Assembly: GCA_003485715.1 (NCBI GenBank)
Contig: DNIF01000155.1
Location: 1-15,153, forward strand
From: Gammaproteobacteria bacterium
GTDB lineage: Bacteria; Pseudomonadota; Gammaproteobacteria; UBA7966
Reading direction: 5' to 3'
Length of the DNA stretch: 15,153 bases
How positions within the stretch are numbered: position 1 is the stretch's first letter; the number at the start of each line of letters is the position of its first letter. The notes under the pieces are model-generated. The model had not been told where the DNA came from and searched no databases. It saw nothing but the letters and a program-made list of their open reading frames with translations. This document shows, one piece after another, positions 6,733-14,182 of the stretch. The translations under genes and the position numbers were made by a program.

Positions 6733-9700
6733 ATGCAGCCGACATTGATCAGGGGTCTCGCCAGCGGACTCGTGCTCGCGCTCTTCTCCGGTTTCGCTGC
6801 CGATGTCCCGGCAACAAATCGCGATGCCACCGAGATCTTCTTCGGGCCGCAGACCCTGCTGCAAGGGACTTCGACCCCCAACATCCTGCTCGCCCTCGAT
6901 ACCTCGGGGTCAATGATGATTCCGCTGGCTGGCGGCAGTCAGACGCGCTTCCAGGCACTGAAGGATGCCACCCGACGGCTCCTGATCGGCATGAACAATG
7001 TCAACGTTGGCCTGATGCGCTTCACCTGCCCGGGTGGACCCATCCTCTATCCAGTGGCCAACATCGATGCCCCTTCGCTGGACCAGCAGAATCAAACCGT
7101 GCGTGTCGCCGCCAGCGCGCCCAACGATGACGCCGAGGAGGGCACGCCCCCGACCGCACCTACAGTCACCAGCAATACCACGTGGTTCGCTGGCAATGCC
7201 GAGCTGCACCGCAGGGTGCTCTCGCTCGGCAACACCACGCGCATTGAGCAGTTCGCGCCACAGAGCGATGAGGAGTTTGCATTCGGCACCGGCGTGGTCA
7301 CGAGCGCTGGCGGGGTGCAATGGAACATCAATGACGCTCAGCGCAACGGCGTGCGCTTCGCCGGTCTCGCCAGCCGCCTGACCACGGCTGAGCTGGCGCG
7401 GCTGGCCAGTGTGACACTCCGCTTCACCGCCGCCAGCGACCAATCCGGTGGCAGTGGTGTGATCCACTTTCAAGGGGAGCGCAGCGCTGCCTCGCCGCCC
7501 TTCAACGGTGTGGCGGCCTTCGATCCCGCGAGCCGCCCTCTGACGGATCGACTCGTGCCGTGGTCAAATCCTCCGGCCTTTGCCAACCGCCAGACCTATC
7601 ATTCGCCAGAGCTGCTGCCACTCTTCCGGGATGTCATGAGCACCCCGGGCTGGAATCTCGCAAGCAGCCCGCTCACGCTCTATGCCTTCACCAGCCCGGC
7701 CTCGCATGTCTCCGCGGCGAGTGGCGAGGCCTATTCGCGCGGTGCCACCGTGCAGCGTTCACCGCGCCGGATCAACTCCAACCCCGTCCAGGATCAGATC
7801 ACCCTGCAGGTCGGTGTTGCCTCCAGCCAGAACGTCGGCATCCGCTTCCCGGTCGTCGACATCCCCAAAGGGGCCCAGATCCGTGCTGCACGCGTTGTGT
7901 TCACCGCTGCACCGCATCCGCATACGGACGGTCGTCGCTCCACCGGCCTGCCGGATAACCTCATCAATCCCATCGCGCTGAGCACTCCGGTGAATGTCGC
8001 CATCCATGGGGAGAAGACCGGCAATGCCTGCCCCTTCGCCGATACCGGAAGCACGCCGCCCTCCGCTGCTGATGGCTGCACACCCGCAACCACCTCGCCC
8101 GGTCGCGTCAGTTCACGCCCACTGACCTCCGCAAGCATTCCTGCGTGGGATATCCCCGCTGTCACCCCGGATCTCACCTACTCCACGCCAGACATCTCCA
8201 ACGTCGTCCAGGAGTTGGTCAATCAGGATGGCTATTGCGGCGGCAACGCACTGTCACTGCAGTTCCGTCACGTACTTGGTCACGGGCAACGCATGGTGTA
8301 CTCGGCCGAGGATGGTGCTCGCAGTCCCCGGCTCGAGGTGGAATTCGACTCGAGCACCCTCGCCAGTGTCCCCGACGCGGGCTGCATGATCAGGGTCGTC
8401 ACGGCGCGACCGGCCGTCATGCTCGACGATGCCTGGAGTGAGAGCGCTCGCACCAACGTCAGCGGATCGCTCGTCGTGTCCGGCCCACACACCCAGTGGT
8501 CCGGCATCCGTTTCCAGTCAGTCGGCATTCCTCGCGGGGCCCGCGTCATCGACGCCGCCCTCACGATGCGGGCCACAGGCACCAACGCCGGGGCGTCCGC
8601 GCTGCGGATCTGGGGCCAGAATGCGGACACGGCCCCCGGCTTCAACTCCGGTTCCGGTGCCGTAAGCGGGCGGCCGCGCACTTCATCGAACCTGACCCTG
8701 ACGCTCAATTCAGACAGCAGCCAGTACCGGATCACCGGCCTCGCCCCGCTGGTACAGCAGATCGTCAACCGTGGGGGTTGGCAGTCCGGCAACGCGCTAG
8801 CGCTGCTCATCCAGAACGACACGCGCAACCCGAGTAATCGGATCGAGGTACACAGTGCCGACACCCGCGTGACTGAGGCACCGTTGCTTTCCGTACGCCT
8901 CGACCTGAGTCAGGTGGCGAGCCGCCGGACCAACCGCGACGAGATGCTGGCCGCCGTGGAGGCGCTGACCGCCGAGGGCTGGACGCCACTCGTCGGCACC
9001 CAGCTCGAGGCCGCACGCTACCTCCACGGCCTGGATGTGCGCCATGGCCGCGGGCTCGGCCACACCAACCCATCGCTCAAATCACTGAGCCACCCGCAGT
9101 CCTACGCCGGCGGTGCGCGGATACCCGCAAACTGCGGTTCCGGCCCGGGCCGGACACCCTGCACCGCCATCACCGGCGATGCCGTCTACCGTTCTCCCAT
9201 CACCACGGAGTGCAGCCCGAACCACTTCGTGCTGCTCACCGACGGCGAGGCCAACCACAATCATGAGGAGAACAGTACCGATCACGGGCGTTCGCTCGCA
9301 CGCGACTTCGTCGGTGCCAACTGTCAGACCACCCTCAACAATCCGGATGGGCAGGGCCCCGGCGTAACCCTCACCCGCAATCTGGGCACCAATACCAACG
9401 AACTCTGCGGACGCGACATCGCCCATCGCCTGGCCCATCCACCGGCCTCGAGCGGTGATGTCGTCAACCCCGCGCACCAGCGCGTGGTCACCCACACCGT
9501 AGCCTTCAATCTCGCGGCGGGGATCGGCCATCAATTCCTGCAGGACGTGGCAGTCAACGGTGAAGGGACCTACCACTCTGCGAACACCGCAGACGAACTC
9601 CTCGCGGTCTTCAACGATATCGTCGAAGGCATCGACAATCAGCCCACGACCTTCACGGCACCGGCAACATCGGTGAATACCTTCAATCGGTTGCGCAACT

Positions 9701-12015
9701 TGGAAGATGTCTATTTCTCGATGTTCGAACCATCGCTCACCTCTGCCTGGCGCGGCAACATCAAGCGCTATCGCGTTTCGGGCGAAGACATCGTGGGCAT
9801 TGATGGCCAGCGCGCCGTGGATCAGATCACCGGCGAGTTCCTGGATTCCGCACGTTCCTTCTGGGATGTGGATGGTCAGGCGGATGGCCGCAAGCTGGCT
9901 GCGGGTGGTGCGGTGGAGGCTCAAAGGGCGCTATCGCCCGACCTGCGCAGGGTCTTCACCTATCTCGGCAGCTACGCCAACGTAGCGAGCAGCCGCGCCG
10001 GGGTCCCGGTGGATCTGCTCCCGAACTCCCTCGGCGGTCTGGCCCCAGACCAGCGTGCACGCTACGCCCAGTTGGTTGGCCTGGCGGTAACCGATCCTGC
10101 GCTACCTGGCCTTTACGATTGGGTGCGCGGTCGGGACGTCAGTGACGAGGACAGTGACGGCTCCACCACTGACATGCGTCACACCTTTGGATCTCCGCTC
10201 CATGCGAGCCCGGTGGTGGTCACACTCGGCGGAACGGAGACCGCTCCGGTGCAGATGATCATTGCCGCTTCCAACGATGGCGCATTGCGCTGGATGGATG
10301 CCTCGACCGGTCGCGAGCTCGGGGCCTTCATTCCCCCGGAGCAGCTTGCCATTCAGGCGGCGCGGCGTGCCAACACCAACGGTGCGCACATCTACGGGCT
10401 GGATGCGACGCCATCGGTCTGGATCGTGGATACACCACCGGTCGGGATCATCGAACCGTCGCGCGGCGACTTCGTGCGCGTGATCTTCGGTGAGCGTGAT
10501 GGCGGTGATCGCTACTACGCCGTTGAGCTCACGCCTTCGATCGATTTCACACCAAACTCGACTTCGGCAACCCTTGTCAGCGCCGAGATCACTCCGAAGT
10601 TCCTCTGGAAGATCGATGGCTCTCCCAACCCCGGTGATCTGGCACCAGGTGATACCGGTATGGAGTTCGCGGATCTGGGTCTCACCTGGTCTGAACCGGT
10701 CGTACGACGCGTGCGCTTCGCCAATGAGCCTAACTCGCGCACGGTGGCGATCTTCGGCGGCGGTAATGACCGGCGCTTCGATCGCGCCTTCATCGACCTG
10801 CCCTCAGCAGAGAGTGCCAACGCCTTCGACCCCAAGGGCAACATCATCTACATCGTGGACGCGACGACTGGTCAGCGGCTGACGGCGATAGGTGGTCCAA
10901 ACACCAATGCCGATCTGCGAATCCCGGGCATGCACCATCCCATCCCCTCCACAATCGCGACGATGAGTTCCACTGGCCTGCGCGAGGTAGATCGCCTCTA
11001 TTTCGGTGATGTCGGCGGCAAACTCTGGCGTGTGGATCTCAATCCCGGGATCACGCGCGACGCCACCGGAGGCAATGTTGCGACGGTAGGTCAACTGGCT
11101 GCGGTGGCCAAACCGCAGACCACGGCGGAAAGGGCGGTCAACACGGAGGCAGGTGACTCCGGTGCCCACGGCCTCGATACCCGCAAGTTCTACAGCACGC
11201 CCGCCCTCGTGCGTCAGCAGGATGCCGTCTTTTCTGCGGCGCCGCGCCATACCTTGGTGCTGCTCGGTACCGGCTCGCGCGCCAATCCGCTCAACATGCT
11301 CACGGAAGATCACTTCTACGCCTTCCGCGATCTCCGTGAGCGGCCCTTCGAGCCGACCGCCAGTGGCGTCGCGAGCGGCTACCCTGAGCGCCAGCAGATC
11401 GATCCGGCGGTGCCCAGCACGGCCACCGGCCCCATCGGGGGCACAGGCGGGGCCGATTGGTCGGGTGAGCTCGTGGATGTAACCAGCAATCCCCTGCAAT
11501 CCGTCATCAACGGTCAGACCCCGACGCAGGACAGCCCGGAGGCGGCCGCCCTGATGGAGTTGCGTGAAAGCCTGGGGTGGTTCATCCGTATGCCAGCCCT
11601 GCAGACCGTTGACGGCCTGAGTCACGACGGCGAGAAGGTGTTGAACCCGGCGGCCGTCGGTCTGGGCACGCTGCTGTTCACCGCCTTCACGCCGGCGTCC
11701 TTTGACTCCATCGCGGCGAACTGCCGCGCGGAGGTCGGGATCACCCGCATCTACGGGCTGAACCTCTCCACCGGTGCCGCCAATATCGGTGACTTCGGCG
11801 ATCCGCCGACGCCTCTGGGCGGTATGGGTTCGGGCCCTGGCGATGCCAACGTCGTGCTCGACGGTAGTGACCGCAGCACCCGCAATCCGCTGCGGGGCAA
11901 CCCCGGCGGCACCACGTTGCTCAACACCGATTCCCTCAAGAGCGTCACCGGCACGCGCGTCATGGACCTCGGCGTAGCCGGACCGGTGCCCACCTACTGG
12001 TTCCAGCGCCAATGA
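6733..12015 (+). CDS. pilY1: PilY1-type pilus tip adhesin with split vWA domain and C-terminal propeller
   Basis: A 1760-residue secreted PilY1; P. aeruginosa PilY1 is about 1161. It begins with a signal peptide (hydrophobic core to about residue 24, likely cut near FAADVPA). A vWA domain starts with the MIDAS motif LALDTSGSM (Asp56, Ser58, Ser60). It resumes about 670 residues later with the MIDAS threonine in GWTPL (Thr751) and LLTDGEA (Asp837). Between these lie about 600 residues of beta-sandwich-like modules, listed separately. PilY1 signatures follow: APATSVNTFNRLRNLEDVYF, AWRGNIKRYRV, GSPLHASPVVV and propeller-blade motifs such as YFGDVGGKLWRVDLN. PilY1 acts at the pilus tip in adhesion, surface sensing and control of retraction. 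I chose the ATG at 6733, with AGGAG 7 nt upstream, over an ATG at 6694 that has no ribosome site. Canonical calcium ligands in the C-terminal loop are replaced (residues 1412-1420). The stop lies 17 bp before the chosen pilE start. Confidence 0.95.
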   Translation: MQPTLIRGLASGLVLALFSGFAADVPATNRDATEIFFGPQTLLQGTSTPNILLALDTSGSMMIPLAGGSQTRFQALKDATRRLLIGMNNVNVGLMRFTCPGGPILYPVANIDAPSLDQQNQTVRVAASAPNDDAEEGTPPTAPTVTSNTTWFAGNAELHRRVLSLGNTTRIEQFAPQSDEEFAFGTGVVTSAGGVQWNINDAQRNGVRFAGLASRLTTAELARLASVTLRFTAASDQSGGSGVIHFQGERSAASPPFNGVAAFDPASRPLTDRLVPWSNPPAFANRQTYHSPELLPLFRDVMSTPGWNLASSPLTLYAFTSPASHVSAASGEAYSRGATVQRSPRRINSNPVQDQITLQVGVASSQNVGIRFPVVDIPKGAQIRAARVVFTAAPHPHTDGRRSTGLPDNLINPIALSTPVNVAIHGEKTGNACPFADTGSTPPSAADGCTPATTSPGRVSSRPLTSASIPAWDIPAVTPDLTYSTPDISNVVQELVNQDGYCGGNALSLQFRHVLGHGQRMVYSAEDGARSPRLEVEFDSSTLASVPDAGCMIRVVTARPAVMLDDAWSESARTNVSGSLVVSGPHTQWSGIRFQSVGIPRGARVIDAALTMRATGTNAGASALRIWGQNADTAPGFNSGSGAVSGRPRTSSNLTLTLNSDSSQYRITGLAPLVQQIVNRGGWQSGNALALLIQNDTRNPSNRIEVHSADTRVTEAPLLSVRLDLSQVASRRTNRDEMLAAVEALTAEGWTPLVGTQLEAARYLHGLDVRHGRGLGHTNPSLKSLSHPQSYAGGARIPANCGSGPGRTPCTAITGDAVYRSPITTECSPNHFVLLTDGEANHNHEENSTDHGRSLARDFVGANCQTTLNNPDGQGPGVTLTRNLGTNTNELCGRDIAHRLAHPPASSGDVVNPAHQRVVTHTVAFNLAAGIGHQFLQDVAVNGEGTYHSANTADELLAVFNDIVEGIDNQPTTFTAPATSVNTFNRLRNLEDVYFSMFEPSLTSAWRGNIKRYRVSGEDIVGIDGQRAVDQITGEFLDSARSFWDVDGQADGRKLAAGGAVEAQRALSPDLRRVFTYLGSYANVASSRAGVPVDLLPNSLGGLAPDQRARYAQLVGLAVTDPALPGLYDWVRGRDVSDEDSDGSTTDMRHTFGSPLHASPVVVTLGGTETAPVQMIIAASNDGALRWMDASTGRELGAFIPPEQLAIQAARRANTNGAHIYGLDATPSVWIVDTPPVGIIEPSRGDFVRVIFGERDGGDRYYAVELTPSIDFTPNSTSATLVSAEITPKFLWKIDGSPNPGDLAPGDTGMEFADLGLTWSEPVVRRVRFANEPNSRTVAIFGGGNDRRFDRAFIDLPSAESANAFDPKGNIIYIVDATTGQRLTAIGGPNTNADLRIPGMHHPIPSTIATMSSTGLREVDRLYFGDVGGKLWRVDLNPGITRDATGGNVATVGQLAAVAKPQTTAERAVNTEAGDSGAHGLDTRKFYSTPALVRQQDAVFSAAPRHTLVLLGTGSRANPLNMLTEDHFYAFRDLRERPFEPTASGVASGYPERQQIDPAVPSTATGPIGGTGGADWSGELVDVTSNPLQSVINGQTPTQDSPEAAALMELRESLGWFIRMPALQTVDGLSHDGEKVLNPAAVGLGTLLFTAFTPASFDSIAANCRAEVGITRIYGLNLSTGAANIGDFGDPPTPLGGMGSGPGDANVVLDGSDRSTRNPLRGNPGGTTLLNTDSLKSVTGTRVMDLGVAGPVPTYWFQRQ
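7075..8916 (+). repeat. Three diverged beta-sandwich-like modules inserted in the PilY1 vWA domain
   Basis: Residues ~115-728 of PilY1 contain a recurring pattern. It has a DDAEE-like opening, then [NS]G[IV]RF, then [IV]P[KR]GA[RQ][VI] followed by a strand with A-[AR]-[VL]-x-[FM], and a closing block: V-Q-[EQ]-[LI]-V-N-[QR]-x-G-[YW], GNAL[SA]L and a final PRLEVEF/PLLSVRL strand. Copy 1 (about residues 119-320) keeps only NGVRFAGL and VTLRFTA. Copies 2 (about 345-540, GIRF at 370-373) and 3 (about 555-728) keep the whole pattern, for example DIPKGAQI against GIPRGARV and GYCGGNALSL against GWQSGNALAL. Similar modules occur in large secreted proteins and resemble CBM/DNRLRE-type jelly rolls. 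The fold and any carbohydrate binding are inferred. Confidence 0.7.
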
Positions 12016-12032
12016 GATCCCGGGAGCAGCAC

Positions 12033-12554
12033 ATGCCAGTCGTTACCTGCCACGCGCGGAACCGGTTTCTCTGTCCGAAAACTGAGAACGGCAGTGGCTT
12101 TACCCTCATCGAGCTGATGATCGTGGTCGCGATCATCGGGCTGCTGGCCGCGATCGCCTATCCCTCCTACCGCGACCAGGTGATCCGCTCCAATCGCACG
12201 GAGGCTCGCGCGCTGCTGCTCGATGCAGCGGCACGCCAGGAGCGATTCTTCTCGAGCAACAACAGTTATGCGGCAGCGCTTGCGGATCTGCGCTTCACGC
12301 CGGCTGCGGATGGCAGCGTCCGCTCGGAGAACAACCTCTATAGCCTCACGCTGGAGACGCCGAATCCGAACGCTCCGGCCGGGGTGGGCGCGGGCGTGGG
12401 CGGGCGGGTGAATTCCTTTCTGCTGACCGCAACACCGCGGGCCGAACTGGGCCAGACTGATGACAGGCGCTGCAACGCCTTCAGCCTCGATGAGCAAGGG
12501 GTGCGCAGGATTACCGGGACAGCTGCGGATCCCGACGAGTGCTGGGGACGCTGA
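12033..12554 (+). CDS. pilE: Type IV pilus minor pilin PilE
   Basis: A 173-residue type IV pilin-like protein. The leader ends at GSG|FTLIELMIVVAIIGLL, with Glu at +5, followed by the typical AAIAYPSYRDQVIRSNRTEA segment and a QERFFSSNNSYA motif of PilE-type minor pilins. Two C-terminal cysteines (DRRCNAF and DECWGR) bracket the presumed D-loop. In P. aeruginosa PilE connects the minor-pilin tip to the major pilin and is the last gene of the same operon. I prefer the ATG at 12033 because GGGAG is 6 nt upstream. An ATG at 12012 overlaps the pilY1 stop as ATGA, has no visible ribosome site and adds seven residues (leader 29 instead of 22); it cannot be excluded. No pilY2 lies between pilY1 and this gene. 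Confidence 0.88.
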   Translation: MPVVTCHARNRFLCPKTENGSGFTLIELMIVVAIIGLLAAIAYPSYRDQVIRSNRTEARALLLDAAARQERFFSSNNSYAAALADLRFTPAADGSVRSENNLYSLTLETPNPNAPAGVGAGVGGRVNSFLLTATPRAELGQTDDRRCNAFSLDEQGVRRITGTAADPDECWGR

Positions 12555-12555
12555 G

Positions 12556-12601
12556 CCTCAGCCCGGATTCGCGGCGTGTCGGTCTGGCCTCCGGGCTGAG
12601 G
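12556..12601. terminator. Perfect 11-bp inverted repeat between convergent pilE and ispH
   Basis: CCTCAGCCCGG at 12556-12566 is exactly complementary to CCGGGCTGAGG at 12591-12601, with a 24-nt loop. It starts one base after the pilE stop codon and ends 28 bp before the ispH stop, the expected place for a bidirectional terminator. Neither strand has a T-tract after the stem, so it may halt transcription weakly, protect 3' ends, or work with Rho. Confidence 0.5.
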
Positions 12602-12628
12602 GTTAGTCGCTACGCCTGTGGCAGACCC

Positions 12629-13573
12629 TCAGCTACGGGCCAGCTCGCGCGGCAGACTGAAGACCACCTGCTCGCGGATCCCATCCGCCTCAGTGACCAT
12701 CTCGCCGCCCCAGGCCCTGAGCCGTGCGACTACCTGCTCGACCAGGATCTCGGGCGCCGACGCCCCGGCGGTCACACCAACCGTTTTTACGCCCGCCAGC
12801 CACTCCTGACGAATCTCGTCGGCACCGTCGATGAGATGGGCGGCGATGCCGTGCTTCTCGGCGATCTCTTTCAGCCGAGTAGAGTTCGAACTGGTGCGCG
12901 AGCCCACGACCAGCATCAGATCGCACCGCTTCACCAGACGTTTGACCGCGTCCTGCCGATTCTGTGTGGCGTAGCAGATGTCCTCCTTCTTCGGGCCAAC
13001 GATGCCCGGGAAGCGGCGACGAAGCGCATCGATGACCAGTGCGGTGTCGTCCATGGACAGCGTGGTCTGGGTGACGAAGGCGAGAAACTCCGGATTGCGC
13101 ACCACGAGTCGCTCGACATCCTCAACTGACTCGACAAGATACATGCCCCCCTGACGACCGCCCAGGGCCCGATACTGACCGAGCGTACCTTCCACCTCCG
13201 GATGTCCGGCGTGGCCGATGAGAATGCACTCGCGGCCCTCCTGCTCGTAGTGATGGACCTCCATGTGCACCTTGGTGACCAGTGGGCAGATGGCATCGAA
13301 GACCCTGAGCCCGCGCCGGGCGGCCTCCTCACGCACGGCGCGCGCCACACCGTGCGCGCTGAAGATGACCGTGGTGCCATCGGGGACTTCATCGAGTTCC
13401 TGTACGAAGACAGCGCCCTGCTGGCGCAGCCCGTCGACCACGTAGCGGTTGTGCACCACCTCGTGACGGACGTACACCGGTGCACCGAAGAGTTCCAGCG
13501 CGCGTTCGACGATGCCGATGGCGCGGTCCACGCCGGCGCAGAAACCGCGTGGATTGGCGAGCAGGATATCCAT
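12629..13573 (-). CDS. ispH: 4-hydroxy-3-methylbut-2-enyl diphosphate reductase IspH (LytB)
   Basis: A 314-residue iron-sulfur enzyme of the non-mevalonate (MEP) pathway. It reduces HMBPP to isopentenyl and dimethylallyl diphosphate in the cytoplasm. All hallmark residues are present: cluster cysteines Cys12 (NPRGFCAGV), Cys96 (DAICPLVTK) and Cys200 (EDICYATQNRQ); substrate histidines His41 (RHEVVHN), His74 (FSAHGV) and His124 with catalytic Glu126 (GHAGHPEVEG); Thr168 in TQTTLS; Ser228/Asn230 in GSRTSSNSTRL; and Ser272. Length equals the usual ~315 residues. I chose the ATG at 13573, with GGAG upstream, because it places the first cysteine at residue 12 as in E. coli; the open frame extends 18 codons further. 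It lies 66 bp downstream of lspA, probably in one operon with ileS and lspA. Confidence 0.97.
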   Translation of the reverse strand: MDILLANPRGFCAGVDRAIGIVERALELFGAPVYVRHEVVHNRYVVDGLRQQGAVFVQELDEVPDGTTVIFSAHGVARAVREEAARRGLRVFDAICPLVTKVHMEVHHYEQEGRECILIGHAGHPEVEGTLGQYRALGGRQGGMYLVESVEDVERLVVRNPEFLAFVTQTTLSMDDTALVIDALRRRFPGIVGPKKEDICYATQNRQDAVKRLVKRCDLMLVVGSRTSSNSTRLKEIAEKHGIAAHLIDGADEIRQEWLAGVKTVGVTAGASAPEILVEQVVARLRAWGGEMVTEADGIREQVVFSLPRELARS

Positions 13574-13639
13574 GATGGCGCAGTACTCCGGAGTCTGTGA
13601 GGAGTTGCCCGCGACGGTAGCCAGCACCGCCGGGGGGTG

Positions 13640-14182
13640 TCAACGAAGCGGGCGCTGAACTGGGAACAGGCCGTCCAGCACCACGAGCACCGCACCGACG
13701 GTGATGGCGGAATCCGCCAGGTTGAAGGCCGGGAAGGGCCAGGTGCCGAGATAGATGAGCACGAAGTCGATGACATAGCCCCAGCCGATGCGATCGATGA
13801 GGTTACCCAGCGCCCCCGCCAGGATGAATATCAGCCCGGCACGCAGCAGATACGGGGCGCCGGGGCGAGTGCGCAGCCACCAGACGATGGCACCGGACAC
13901 CCCGATGGCGAGCAGCACGAAGAACCAGCGCTGCCAGCCTCCGCTGTCATGCAGCAGGCTGAAGGCCGCACCGGTGTTGTGGGCACGGGTGATATAGAAC
14001 CCCGGCAGAAGTCGGATGCGCTCACCCAGTTCCAGGGCGACGGCCACCCATTGCTTCAGCGCCTGATCTGCAACCACGAGCAGCAATACCCAGAGGCCCC
14101 AGTGCAACCCGCACCCACGCGCCGGGGCGGCAGGACCGCCGGCAGGGCTGACATTGGGCAGCGACCCGCTCGACTCAGGCAT
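13640..14182 (-). CDS. lspA: Lipoprotein signal peptidase (signal peptidase II) LspA
   Basis: A 180-residue inner-membrane aspartyl protease that removes signal peptides from diacylglyceryl-modified prolipoproteins. Four hydrophobic segments are visible (around residues 29-39, 87-102, 113-125 and 159-172). The conserved motifs are present: VADQALKQWV, HNTGAAFSLL, GALGNLIDR, YVIDF and PAFNLADSAI, which contain the catalytic aspartate dyad. I chose the ATG at 14182. It overlaps the ileS stop by 8 bp and has GAGGTG about 9 nt upstream. The first ~25 residues (PESSGSLPNVSPAGGPAAP...) are a low-complexity polar extension before the first membrane helix. ileS-lspA is a common gammaproteobacterial pair. 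The fkpB gene often found between lspA and ispH is missing. Confidence 0.95.
   Translation of the reverse strand: MPESSGSLPNVSPAGGPAAPARGCGLHWGLWVLLLVVADQALKQWVAVALELGERIRLLPGFYITRAHNTGAAFSLLHDSGGWQRWFFVLLAIGVSGAIVWWLRTRPGAPYLLRAGLIFILAGALGNLIDRIGWGYVIDFVLIYLGTWPFPAFNLADSAITVGAVLVVLDGLFPVQRPLR

Noticed and set aside
9082..9924. Minus-strand 280-codon frame within pilY1
   Set aside because: It is opposite conserved vWA/PilY1 sequence, has no promoter or ribosome site of note, and has a composition typical of a shadow frame.
10804..12012. Long minus-strand open frame (402 codons) opposite the end of pilY1
   Set aside because: It mirrors the PilY1 propeller coding sequence and shows no recognisable domain; the plus-strand frame carries conserved PilY1 motifs.
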